Of a stretch of DNA of 64,000 nucleotides, positions 36,824 through 45,357 are shown in pieces. Positions within the stretch are counted from its first letter, which is position 1; each line of letters starts with the position of its first letter. Both the position numbers and the translations under genes were made by a program. Below the pieces are notes generated by a model that did no database searches, was not told where the DNA came from, and was given only the letters and a program-made list of their open reading frames with translations. This DNA comes from Azospirillum cavernae (lineage in GTDB: Bacteria > Pseudomonadota > Alphaproteobacteria > Azospirillales > Azospirillaceae), in contig NZ_QYUL01000004.1 in assembly GCF_003590795.1 (NCBI RefSeq), forward strand, positions 434,001 through 498,000. Direction: 5' to 3'.

Positions 36824-36904
36824 TGAGCAGTTCGCATCCCTGCGTCCATCGCTGGAGGGGGGCGGCAACAGTCCCAACAATCCATGGAATCGGAGGAGGC
36901 GGGC

Positions 36905-38503
36905 ATGGCCTGGCAGCTCGACATTCACACCATTGACGTGGGGCAGGGCGAAAGCGCGCTTCTGGTCGCCCGTGAGATTGTCGGGGGCGCCATTCAGCAG
37001 CAGCGGACGATGCTGATTGATGGCGGCGAAGGCGGAGCCGCGAGCACGGTGCATGATTACATCGCCGCGCTGGGCGTGGCGCGGCTCGACAGCATCCTGG
37101 TCAGCCACTATGATTCCGACCATTCCGGTGGGATCGCGTCCCTCCTCATCGCCGACAACGCCTACCGCATCGCCGACATGATTGCCCAGGCCGCACACGC
37201 CGAGGCGTCCGTTCGCGCTGTCCGCAATCAGCGAATCGCCTACGGGGCCTCGGCGGCCATGGCGGTTGTCCTTGGCGCATATTCGCTGCCCGGCGCCGCC
37301 TACGGCAATTTGGTGTACAGCGCGGCGGCGGCGCTCCTCCTTGCCGCCATTCCGGCGAACGACGCGGCTGCGGCTGAGACCGGCTGCAAAAGCGCGCGAG
37401 GTTTCTTGTCGGTCCAACAGAACCTCAACCCCAGCCTTCTGGTCAGCGCCAGCAGCCAAAACCGTGTCGCCAAGGCTGCGGGCGTCGCCGCCGCCAATGC
37501 CTTGGAACACGGAGAGACCGTCGACTCGACGCGCAGCGCCGTGTTCCGTTCGTTGGCGACGGCGCTGCCCAGAGAGTCGCGCTTTGAAACGGGCGGGATC
37601 TGCGCCAACACCCGCATCATCGACATTGGCGACACCCCGCACCGACCAGCCAATTACGCGCTTGCGGTTGACGGTCGGGTGACGATCTCGTCGAACTACC
37701 GGGTCCAGGCGCCCGGCATCGCGCGAAACCACGAGGAAGACCCTGCCCTCGGTTCAGAAATCCTGTGGGGGGCAACGCCTCTTCCCCTCAACGCGCCCAC
37801 CGTCCATGTGGTGGCTTGCCGGAAAATGGTGTGGCGGGCGCCGCAGCGCAGCCTTCCCATCGCCAGCGGGCAGCCGGACAACGATGACAGCATCGGTTTG
37901 GTCATCCGTTTCAACGGCTTCACGTTTTACAGCGGCGGCGATCTGCCGACGGAAGGAGAGGATCTGGTGGGCGCTGCGATCATGAACAATGATCTGCCCA
38001 ACCCGATTGGCGGAGCCTTTCCGCGCGCCGCGCGCCTCGCCGCCTTCAAATGCGGGCACCATGGCGCCGACACGGCGACGAGCGTCGCCTTCCTGAACGC
38101 CACACGGCCAAGCGCCGCCGTGATATCCTGCGGGGAGAACGCCGGGTTTCAGCACCCTGCGCAGGTCACGGTCGACCATCTTCACGACAGCGTCGATGCG
38201 CAGCAGTTCTTCCTGACAAATTGCCGGTACGCAACCAACCATGTGCCAGCGTCGTTTGGTCCGGACCATCCGTTTGGTCGAGACCAGATGAACGCGGCGA
38301 ACAACAAGTCCTTTCTCTTCGGTGACAATGGCAACGTTGACCCGATTTTCGGCCCGCAGCCGGGCCACATGCGTCTGTCGATCAGTCAGGCGGCTTCTCT
38401 GGCGGCAAACGGCGCTGTGGATCGTCAATTCACCGTGACCGGCTACAACGACGACCAGCCACCGGGCAACGGGGTTGTCGATCGAACGATCCACAATTAT
38501 TGA
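36905..38503 (+). CDS. ComEC-like metallo-beta-lactamase-fold protein
   Basis: MBL-fold hydrolase of the ComEC/Rec2 soluble-domain type. IHTIDVGQGESALL starts the fold; SHYDSDHSGG (H68, D70, D72, H73) is the HxDxDH metal motif; TFYSGGDLP near 339 and CGHHGADTATS near 385 are the later metal-ligand motifs. Residues about 111-150 form a strongly hydrophobic insertion (SAAMAVVLGAYSLPGAAYG and LVYSAAAALLLAAIP), able to make two membrane helices. GGAGGAGG at 36892-36899 fixes ATG 36905 (532 residues). Its partner in the divergent giant gene and the facing CHAT operon suggest a shared system; substrate unknown. Confidence 0.8.
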   Translation: MAWQLDIHTIDVGQGESALLVAREIVGGAIQQQRTMLIDGGEGGAASTVHDYIAALGVARLDSILVSHYDSDHSGGIASLLIADNAYRIADMIAQAAHAEASVRAVRNQRIAYGASAAMAVVLGAYSLPGAAYGNLVYSAAAALLLAAIPANDAAAAETGCKSARGFLSVQQNLNPSLLVSASSQNRVAKAAGVAAANALEHGETVDSTRSAVFRSLATALPRESRFETGGICANTRIIDIGDTPHRPANYALAVDGRVTISSNYRVQAPGIARNHEEDPALGSEILWGATPLPLNAPTVHVVACRKMVWRAPQRSLPIASGQPDNDDSIGLVIRFNGFTFYSGGDLPTEGEDLVGAAIMNNDLPNPIGGAFPRAARLAAFKCGHHGADTATSVAFLNATRPSAAVISCGENAGFQHPAQVTVDHLHDSVDAQQFFLTNCRYATNHVPASFGPDHPFGRDQMNAANNKSFLFGDNGNVDPIFGPQPGHMRLSISQAASLAANGAVDRQFTVTGYNDDQPPGNGVVDRTIHNY

Positions 38504-38521
38504 GGGGGAGCCGCGTGGCCT

Positions 38522-38920
38522 TCACCCCTTGGTCGGATCCTTGGCGGTTCCGTCCGGCGCCTGTTCGAGCCGGTCGAGCACCGCGTCGCGCTGGGCGGTG
38601 ATCAGGTCGAGTTCGGGCGCCGCGCCGCCGGTCAGGCGCAGGCTGTCGGCGGGCGCCGCCGTGCCGCGCACACGCTCCAGAAGCCGGTCGATCCGCTCGG
38701 CCAGCCGGGCGCGGGCGGCAAGGTCGAGGGTGGCGGTTATGGCGCTGGGAATCGCCAGCACCAGCGCGGCGACGGCGAGCGGATCGCCGCGCTGGATGGT
38801 CTGGTCGTCCGGCGGCGGAAGGCGCTCCGCCCGGGTGGCGAGGGCGTCGGCGAGGAACGCCTCGACCTCGGCGGCGAGCGCCGGGGCGTTGGGTCCGGCG
38901 ATGGTGATGGTGATGCTCAT
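38522..38920 (-). CDS. Small one-helix membrane protein linked to CHAT-STAND gene
   Basis: A 132-residue protein. The N terminus MSITITIAGP looks like a beta-strand, followed by a helix, a Pro-rich linker (LPPPDDQ), and a hydrophobic segment at about 47-65 (PLAVAALVLAIPSAITATL), then an amphipathic C-terminal helix. This topology resembles the EACC1-type partner proteins reported beside STAND and CHAT genes, but I cannot claim homology. Its ATG overlaps the stop of the CHAT gene (ATGA), so they are made together. A membrane anchor or effector is a reasonable guess. Confidence 0.65.
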   Translation of the reverse strand: MSITITIAGPNAPALAAEVEAFLADALATRAERLPPPDDQTIQRGDPLAVAALVLAIPSAITATLDLAARARLAERIDRLLERVRGTAAPADSLRLTGGAAPELDLITAQRDAVLDRLEQAPDGTAKDPTKG

Positions 38921-41900
38921 TCCGCTGCCTTTCGGATGATGGCCTGGAGGGTTCTGACACGCTCGACGCCCTGGCTGTCCCTGAGCGTGGTGAAGGCGTC
39001 GGCGGCCTGATCGAGCACGCCCAGCGCCGCCTCCGTCTGTCCGGCCGCCGCCAGAATCGGACCGAACAGCGCGCCGACCGCGCCGATGCCATCGACCCGC
39101 CCGATCCGTTGGTAGAGGCTGAAACTCTCGGCGAGTTCCTCGGCGATGGTCGCGGCCTCACCGTTTTCCAGCCCTCCTCTTTGAAGGCGGATGCTGGCGC
39201 AGGAAAAGCGGATGTGGGCGAGGCTGTCCAGGTCCTGCGTCCGCTGGGCCACCGGCAGGCGCTCGTCCAGATGGATGCGCAGGGCCTCGTCGGTTTCGCC
39301 GCGGGTGGTGAATATGTCGGCGATCTTGCCCAGGGTCACCGCGCGCTCACGCACGTCGCTCAGCCGCTCAAAGACGGGGAGTTGCTCCTCGCGCTGGATG
39401 CGCAGGGCCTCGTCGGTCTGGCCGCGGGTGGTGAGAATGTCGGCGATCCGGCCCAGGGCCACCGCGCGCGAGCGCACGTCGCCCAGCCGCTCAAAGGCTG
39501 GCAGAACCTCATCGCTCAAAAGGCGCAGGGCCTCGTCGGTCTGGCTGCGGGTGATGAGGATGTCGGCGATCTCGCCCATGGTCACCGCGCGCGAGCGCTC
39601 GTCGCCCAGCCGCTCATAGACGGGGAGTTCCTCTTCGCGTCGGATGCGCAGGGCCTCGTCGGTCTGGCCTCGGGTGGTGAGGATGTTGGCGATCCGGCCC
39701 AGGGTCACCGCGCGTGAGCGCTCGTCGCCCAGCCGCTCATAGACGGGGAGTAGCTCCTCGCGTCGGATGCGCAGGGTCTCGTCACTCTCGCCACGGGTGG
39801 TGAGGATGTCGGCGATCCGGCCCAGGGTCACTGCGCGCGAGCGCAGGTCGCCCAGCCGCTCAAATTGTTCGGACGCCTCGCGCAGCAGGGTTTCGCCCTC
39901 CTCCGGTTGGCCGGTCTGGATCAGGCGCGCGCCGCGATCGTGCAGAATCATGGCGGCAAGACGCGGATCGCCGTCCGTCGCCGAGGCCGCCCGCGTCAGG
40001 AAGCCGTCCTGCTCCTCCCCCCGGCCAAGCCGTTCGGCGCATTTCGCGCCAAACCGCAGCAACGCGGGCGTCGGCGCCGCTCCGCAACGGTCGAGCAGAC
40101 CGACGGCCCGCGTCACCAGATCCAGCGCCCGCGCCGCCTCGTGGGCGCTGTCGAACAGGAATTGCCCGCCCGACAACACCGCCGCCTGCACGAGGCCCGG
40201 CGGGCCTTCGGCCAGCAGCGCGAGGTCGGCGAGCGCGGCAGCCTGGATGTTTTCCGGCAGTTCCCCGTCGTCGTCCGCCCAGGCGGCGTGCAGATCTCCG
40301 ACCACCGCCGCCGCCAGGAGGGTTCTGTCCGCCGGAGACAAGGGCGGCGCCAGCGGTCGGGCCAGCGGGTTGACCGCCCCGTCGGGCCGGTCGCCGGGGC
40401 CACGGTAGCGGTCGAGCAGACCCAGCCCCTGGAGCCGTTCCACCGCCGGGCCGGGGTCGGCGATCCCGGCGGCGCGCCCCGCCTCCTCCAGCGCCTTCAG
40501 CGGAACCGCCAGCGGGAACAGCGTCGCGGCGCGAAGCTGGATCGCCTCGGTCGGCGTCAGCATCGCCCGGAACGCCTCCAGCGACACCCGCTGGAAGAAC
40601 TCCTGCGCCGCGCTGTCCTCCGCCGGGGCCTGGCCGTTGGCCAGATAGTCTTCCACCGCCGCCACCGCCCGCGTCGCGGCGGCCACCCCGGCGGCGCGGT
40701 CGCAGACCGTCAGCAGCGGTCGGGTCAGGATTTCCTGCAAGCCGGGATTGCCGCCCGCCGCCGCGCGGACGCGCTCCTCCAGCCGGTCGAGAGCGGGGTC
40801 GGCGCCGGGGTCGCGCAGCCGGCCACTCAGCCGCGCCGCCGTGCGCATCTGCTTGGTCCGCTGCGCCGCGTCCATCGGCGGCAGCGCGACCACGCTGAGG
40901 CGCCCCGCCAGATCGTCGCCCCGCGCGTCGGTCAGCGCGAATTCATACCGGCTGGTGATCAGCAGCCGCGAGGCGCTGTCCCGCCCGGCGTCGCGGAAGG
41001 CGGCGATCACCGCGCCGATGACGGCGCCAGCGGTCGGGGTCTTGAACGGGGTGGCCCGCTCGCCCGGCTGCGGGTCGGCCAGAATCCGTTCGAGATCATC
41101 AACGATCAGCAGGATCGGTCGGCTGCCGCCATGGCCGCTGAACGGCCCCTTCAACAGCTTTTGCAGCGCCAGCTTCAACGCCGCCGGATTGTCGATGATC
41201 GCCGCCTCATGCGCCGCGACGATGGCGGTCTGGTCATCCTCGGGCAAGGCGGCGACCAGGGCGTGGAAAACCGCGTGGGCGTCGTAGCGCTCGAACACCA
41301 CCACCACCCGGTGCCCGTCCAGACGGCTGGCGATCCGCTCGGCCAGGCTCGATTTGCCGAGATTGCCCATCCCCTGGATCAGCACGCCGGGAGTGCCGTC
41401 GCTCCAGGCGCGCAACGCCGCCTGGAGCGCCCGGCGGCGCCCGACGAACTGCTCGGCCGTCGCCACCGGCACCCGTCCCTTGGCCTTGTCAAGATAGGCC
41501 TTGTCGGCCCCGTTGCGATGGGCGGGCCGCGTCGGCTTGCCCGCCTCGCGCAGGGCGCCGCCGCCGCGCGGCCCCAGCCAGACCCGCGCCAGATGCCAAT
41601 GGGCGCCGTCCGCCGCCGGTCCGCCCGGCTGTTTCGCGCCGGTCTGATGGATCGTCAGCAACGCGCGCCGGGCCTGCGCCGCCGCGTGGACCACCGCCCG
41701 ACCGCCCGCGAGTTCGCCATAGAAGGTCTCGGCGAAGCGGATGGCGTCGCCATCCTGGACCGAACCGTCCCACCCCACCGCGTTAGCGACGCCGGCGCCG
41801 ACCAGCGCCTGGACGAAACAGGCGGCGCCGCTGCCCGGCCGCTCGGCGGTCCGGCAGGCCGACAGGAAGACCAGCCGGGGCATCCGCTCCTCGTCGCCAA

Positions 41901-42606
41901 GCAGGCCGCAGAGCCGCCCGGCATCGACCGGGTCGCACGCGCCCTCGTCGGTTTCCAGCGCCAGATAGGGACCGCTCGCGCCCAGATCGCCATGCCCGGT
42001 GAGGTGAAGCGCCTCCCAGCGCCGGTTTTGCTTCAGCCGCAGGGCGAGGCCCGCCGCGCCGCCGCTCTCCTCGATCACGAGGTGGGCGTTCAAACCACGG
42101 GTGGCGTCGAGAAAGGCGACCTCCTCGCGTTCATAGTCCAGCGCGTGCTGGCCCTCGACCTCCGCCGCCATGAACAGCACGGCGAGGTCGCCATGCTCGG
42201 GCGCGTCGAAGGGTTCGGGCTGGCCCAGACGGCGGGCGACCAGGAAGAGCCGGTGGGGGTCCGCCGCCAGGAATCGCCCGCCGGGCGCCAGAAGCTCCCA
42301 CGGCGCGTCGAGCAGGATCTGCGCGGCCTCGTCCCGATCATGGGCGGCCTGGATTTCGAGAGACACCGGACCGGGCCGCGTCAGGCGGTCGTCGAGCCAG
42401 CCATCGCCCTCGTTCAGCAGCGCGGCGATGTCCTGACCGACCGCCGACAACCGATCCGGCTGTCGCGCCCGCACCGCCGTGTCGTAGGCGGCGGCCCAGC
42501 CCTTCATGCGGGCAAGCCCGGCGGAACCGAGAGGCTTCCGGGCAACGGAGGCGCCGTCCAGGCAGAGCAGGACGTCGTCCGTCAACAGGATGCGCAACGA
42601 CGCCAT
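38917..42606 (-). CDS. CHAT protease-STAND NTPase-TPR protein
   Basis: Signal-transducing multidomain protein of 1229 residues. An N-terminal CHAT (caspase-like) domain has the His/Cys dyad in LHLTGHGDLG (H205) and FLSACRTAE (C251). A STAND/NB-ARC-like NTPase follows: VGRRRAL, P-loop GMGNLGKSS (412-420), Walker B ILLIVDDLER (about 498-507), and ITSRYEFAL. The C-terminal sensor region holds five nearly identical 41-residue TPR-like repeats (about 913-1121) and more divergent helices. GGAGGGACC precedes ATG 42606. Such proteins usually become active proteases on ligand sensing, often in anti-phage or programmed-death systems; here the trigger and target are unknown. Confidence 0.88.
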   Translation of the reverse strand: MASLRILLTDDVLLCLDGASVARKPLGSAGLARMKGWAAAYDTAVRARQPDRLSAVGQDIAALLNEGDGWLDDRLTRPGPVSLEIQAAHDRDEAAQILLDAPWELLAPGGRFLAADPHRLFLVARRLGQPEPFDAPEHGDLAVLFMAAEVEGQHALDYEREEVAFLDATRGLNAHLVIEESGGAAGLALRLKQNRRWEALHLTGHGDLGASGPYLALETDEGACDPVDAGRLCGLLGDEERMPRLVFLSACRTAERPGSGAACFVQALVGAGVANAVGWDGSVQDGDAIRFAETFYGELAGGRAVVHAAAQARRALLTIHQTGAKQPGGPAADGAHWHLARVWLGPRGGGALREAGKPTRPAHRNGADKAYLDKAKGRVPVATAEQFVGRRRALQAALRAWSDGTPGVLIQGMGNLGKSSLAERIASRLDGHRVVVVFERYDAHAVFHALVAALPEDDQTAIVAAHEAAIIDNPAALKLALQKLLKGPFSGHGGSRPILLIVDDLERILADPQPGERATPFKTPTAGAVIGAVIAAFRDAGRDSASRLLITSRYEFALTDARGDDLAGRLSVVALPPMDAAQRTKQMRTAARLSGRLRDPGADPALDRLEERVRAAAGGNPGLQEILTRPLLTVCDRAAGVAAATRAVAAVEDYLANGQAPAEDSAAQEFFQRVSLEAFRAMLTPTEAIQLRAATLFPLAVPLKALEEAGRAAGIADPGPAVERLQGLGLLDRYRGPGDRPDGAVNPLARPLAPPLSPADRTLLAAAVVGDLHAAWADDDGELPENIQAAALADLALLAEGPPGLVQAAVLSGGQFLFDSAHEAARALDLVTRAVGLLDRCGAAPTPALLRFGAKCAERLGRGEEQDGFLTRAASATDGDPRLAAMILHDRGARLIQTGQPEEGETLLREASEQFERLGDLRSRAVTLGRIADILTTRGESDETLRIRREELLPVYERLGDERSRAVTLGRIANILTTRGQTDEALRIRREEELPVYERLGDERSRAVTMGEIADILITRSQTDEALRLLSDEVLPAFERLGDVRSRAVALGRIADILTTRGQTDEALRIQREEQLPVFERLSDVRERAVTLGKIADIFTTRGETDEALRIHLDERLPVAQRTQDLDSLAHIRFSCASIRLQRGGLENGEAATIAEELAESFSLYQRIGRVDGIGAVGALFGPILAAAGQTEAALGVLDQAADAFTTLRDSQGVERVRTLQAIIRKAAE
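39242..39870 (-). repeat. Five tandem 123-bp coding repeats (TPR array)
   Basis: The landmark CGCTCA recurs at 39365, 39488, 39611, 39734 and 39857, exactly 123 bases (41 codons) apart. The units encode ERLGDxRSRAVTLGRIADIL and TTRGxTDEALRIRREExLP. High identity between units suggests recent duplication or gene conversion in the sensor part of the CHAT protein. Confidence 0.9.
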
Positions 42607-43068
42607 GGTCCCTCCGATTCCCCAGGATAGAGCAAGACCGCGATCACCACGACGGAAGAGGGTGATAGCGATCTTGAAACAACCATCGGGGGAGCTTAAG
42701 GGATGGCTTGGTCGCATGTCATCGAATTTCGGACGCTTCCATCGCTGGGTGAAGGCCAGGGGAGGGGCCGTCAGGGAGCCTGCCCGCGCGCGACGCGGAA
42801 GCAGTGCTCAGCGACCGTCGTTGCGAGATCGGACGGATCGCTGAACTCGGCCTCGCCGGTGGAGATGTCAGGCCCCCCTCAGGCTCTTTTGACTATGTTG
42901 CATCGCTCAACGGACTGCCTCTGTCGTGCGGGCGCTCCCATGTAGAACTTGGCCCAAAGCGCATCCCTCCATGCCTGCGAGGATAATGCGCCATCAAATC
43001 CCAGGACCAAACACCTCGCAAACCCGCTCCTCGCCGCCGACATGCACCAAGGCCATTCGTCAGCGGCA
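42607..43068. other. 462-base intergenic region
   Basis: Upstream of the CHAT gene and downstream of a LysR gene. Presumably holds the CHAT promoter near 42610-42720. No gene, repeat or terminator can be supported. Confidence 0.3.
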
Positions 43069-43971
43069 TCAGCCGCCGAACAGCTCCAGCAGCGTCGCGC
43101 GCAGCCAGCGGTTGGCCGGGTCCTGCTCCACCGCTTCGTGCCAATAGAGATAGACGTCCAGCGTCGGCGTGGCGAAAGGCAGGGGCAGAACCCGGTTGGG
43201 CAGCGCTGGGTTGGCGGCTTGCGCGTATTGCTCGGGCATGGTCAGCAGCAGGTCGCTGTCCGCCACCACCCGGCAGGCCGCGTGATACTGCTGGCAGCGC
43301 AGGGCCACATGACGGTGCCGCCCCAGCCGGGCCAGTTCCAGATCCTCGATTCCGCCGCCCTTGCGGCGGGATGAGACCAGCACATGGCTGTGCCGCAGAT
43401 AGCCGTCCAGATCCAGCCCGTCGGCGAGGACCGGATGGCCGTCGCGGGCGACCACCACCAGCGTGTCTTGCAGCAGCGCCGTCCGCCGCACCGCGCTGGA
43501 CAGGTTGAGCAGCACGTCCACCGCCATGTCGAGCGCCCCGGCGGCCAGATCGGATTCCAGCTCCCGCCGGTCGGCGCGGACGGAGGACAGTTCGATCAAC
43601 GGCGCGTCGCGTTTCAACCGCCCGATCAGGGGCGGCAGCAGTTTGGATTCCAGCACGTCGCGCAGGCCGATGGCGAAGCTGCGCCGGGTCGTGGCCGGGT
43701 CGAAGCGATGGCCTTGCTGGACGCTGGCCGCCAGCGTGTTGAGCGACTGGCGCACCGGCCCGATCAGCGCGCGCGTCAGCGGCGTCGGGGCCATAAGACT
43801 CCCCTGGCGGACGAACAGCGGGTCGTCGAGCATCGCGCGCAACCGCCCCAGCGCGTGGCTGAGCGCCGGTTGGGTCAGGTTCAGGCTGCGCGCCGCGCGG
43901 GTGATGTTGCCCTCCGTGTAGATGGCGTTGAGCACCACGAACAGGTTGAGGTCGAGGCGGCTGATATGCAT
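43069..43971 (-). CDS. LysR-family transcriptional regulator
   Basis: Regulator of 300 residues: winged helix (LNLFVVLNAIYTEGNITRAARSLNLTQPALSHALGRLR), then DPLFVRQGSLMAPTPLT, and an effector domain ending near LLELFGG. The NodD-like subgroup is suggested by MHISRLDLNLF at the N terminus, which also argues for ATG 43971. It is divergent from the acyl-CoA dehydrogenase operon, 109 bases away, with an inverted repeat between, so it probably activates that operon. Confidence 0.9.
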   Translation of the reverse strand: MHISRLDLNLFVVLNAIYTEGNITRAARSLNLTQPALSHALGRLRAMLDDPLFVRQGSLMAPTPLTRALIGPVRQSLNTLAASVQQGHRFDPATTRRSFAIGLRDVLESKLLPPLIGRLKRDAPLIELSSVRADRRELESDLAAGALDMAVDVLLNLSSAVRRTALLQDTLVVVARDGHPVLADGLDLDGYLRHSHVLVSSRRKGGGIEDLELARLGRHRHVALRCQQYHAACRVVADSDLLLTMPEQYAQAANPALPNRVLPLPFATPTLDVYLYWHEAVEQDPANRWLRATLLELFGG

Positions 43972-43987
43972 GAAATTTATGGTCCTG

Positions 43988-44013
43988 AATGAAGACTCAT
44001 CATTTGCTTCATT
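43988..44013. promoter_or_regulatory. Probable LysR binding site
   Basis: AATGAAG-N12-CTTCATT, perfect 7-bp arms, midway between the LysR start (43971) and the acyl-CoA dehydrogenase start (44081). Position and T-N11-A-like form fit a LysR box. Confidence 0.55.
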
Positions 44014-44080
44014 GTGTGGCCTGACGGACAGTTGGGGCAAGAGACAACCCCACCCCTTCGTCACGGACCGGCTGCGAATC

Positions 44081-45307
44081 ATGGATTTCGCTCATTCCCC
44101 CAAGGCCCGGCGCTTCATCGAGCGCGTCGCCGCGTTCATGGCCGACCATGTCGTCCCCGCCGAAGCGGAGCATCGCCGCCAATTGAAAACCGGGGCGTTG
44201 CCCTGGAACCAACCCCCGGTGATGGAAGAGCTGAAGGCCAAGGCCAAGGCCGCCGGGCTGTGGAACCTGTTCCTGCCCGACGAGGAGCATGGCGCCGGCC
44301 TGTCCAACGTCGATTACGCGCCGTTGGCCGAGTTGACCGGGCGTTCCTTCATCGCGCCGGAGGTTTTCAACTGCAACGCCCCCGACACCGGCAACATGGA
44401 GGTTCTGGTCCAATACGGCTCGCCCGAGCAGAAGGAACGCTGGTTGGCGCCGTTGCTGGAGGGGCGCATCCGCTCCGCCTTCTGCATGACGGAACCGGAG
44501 GTCGCCTCCTCCGACGCCACCAACATGCGGGCGACCGCCATCGTCGAGGGCGACGAGATTGTGTTGAACGGGCGCAAATGGTGGAGCACCGGGATCGGCC
44601 ATCCCCATTGCCGCTTCGTCATCTTCATGGGGTTGACCGACGCCCAGGCGCACAAGCACCGCCGCCATTCGATGGTGATCGTGCCGCTCGACGCGCCGGG
44701 CCTCGTCATCGAACGCATGTTGCCGGTGTTCGGCGCGCTGCATGAGCCGCACGGCCATGGCGAGGTCAGCTTCACCAACGTGCGCGTGCCGCTGGCCAAC
44801 GTCATCGCCGGGCCGGGGCGCGGCTTCGAGATCGCCCAGGGCCGTTTGGGTCCGGGCCGCATCCACCATTGCATGCGCGCCATCGGCGTCGCCGAACGCG
44901 CGTTCGAACTGATGTGCCAACGCGCGCTGTCGCGCACCGCCTTTGGCAAGCCGCTGGCCCATCTGGGCGGCAACGGCGACATCATCGCCAACGCCCGCAT
45001 GGCCATCGATCAGGCCCGCCTGCTGACGCTGAAGGCCGCCTGGATGATGGACCATGTCGGCGTCAAGGGGGCGATGAGCGAGATTTCGCAAATCAAGGTG
45101 GTCGCGCCGTCGGTCGCCCAGATGGTGGTCGATCAGGCCATCCAGATGCATGGCGGGGCCGGGGTGTGCGACGATCTGCCCTTGACCGAATTGTTCGCCG
45201 CCGCCCGCGTTCTGCGCCTTGCCGACGGCCCGGACGAGGTGCATCGCGCGCTGGTCGCCAAGCTGGCGTTGAAGCCCTACGCCGCCGCAATGGACGCGTC
45301 GCGCTGA
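44081..45307 (+). CDS. Acyl-CoA dehydrogenase, ACAD10/11-like
   Basis: FAD-dependent dehydrogenase of 408 residues. Helical N terminus (MDFAHSPKARRFIERVAAFM), flavin-contact FCMTEPEVASSDATN, KWWSTGIGHPHCRF, and the C-terminal QMHGGAGVCDDLPLTELFAA with RVLRLADGPDEVHR are typical of the ACAD10/ACAD11/LvaC branch. It is immediately followed by an APH-like kinase gene, the same pairing found fused in human ACAD10/11. A long in-frame extension upstream of 44081 overlaps the LysR gene and is not used. Probably acts on short or medium acyl-CoA or phospho-acyl-CoA. Confidence 0.9.
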   Translation: MDFAHSPKARRFIERVAAFMADHVVPAEAEHRRQLKTGALPWNQPPVMEELKAKAKAAGLWNLFLPDEEHGAGLSNVDYAPLAELTGRSFIAPEVFNCNAPDTGNMEVLVQYGSPEQKERWLAPLLEGRIRSAFCMTEPEVASSDATNMRATAIVEGDEIVLNGRKWWSTGIGHPHCRFVIFMGLTDAQAHKHRRHSMVIVPLDAPGLVIERMLPVFGALHEPHGHGEVSFTNVRVPLANVIAGPGRGFEIAQGRLGPGRIHHCMRAIGVAERAFELMCQRALSRTAFGKPLAHLGGNGDIIANARMAIDQARLLTLKAAWMMDHVGVKGAMSEISQIKVVAPSVAQMVVDQAIQMHGGAGVCDDLPLTELFAAARVLRLADGPDEVHRALVAKLALKPYAAAMDASR

Positions 45308-45357
45308 CGCGCCGCCGCGCGACGCTGTTCCCAAACACCCGTTGACAGGGATGACCG

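Larger units (their letters stand above)
36409..36904. promoter_or_regulatory. AT-rich divergent spacer
   Basis: About 500 bases between the giant gene and the MBL gene. From about 36500 to 36830 it is strikingly AT-rich against the surrounding high-GC DNA, with A/T runs around 36540-36600 and 36640-36665. It must carry both promoters, and may be recently acquired DNA or a silencer-bound (H-NS/MucR-like) region. A small open frame and a TTCG hairpin lie inside. Confidence 0.6.

Noticed and set aside
39242..39870. CRISPR-like regular repeats
   Set aside because: The 123-bp units are in frame and encode TPR-like helices; there are no short repeats with unique spacers and no cas genes.
39865..42630. 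921-codon plus-strand frame opposite the CHAT gene
   Set aside because: Antisense shadow; the minus strand carries the CHAT dyad, P-loop and TPR repeats.
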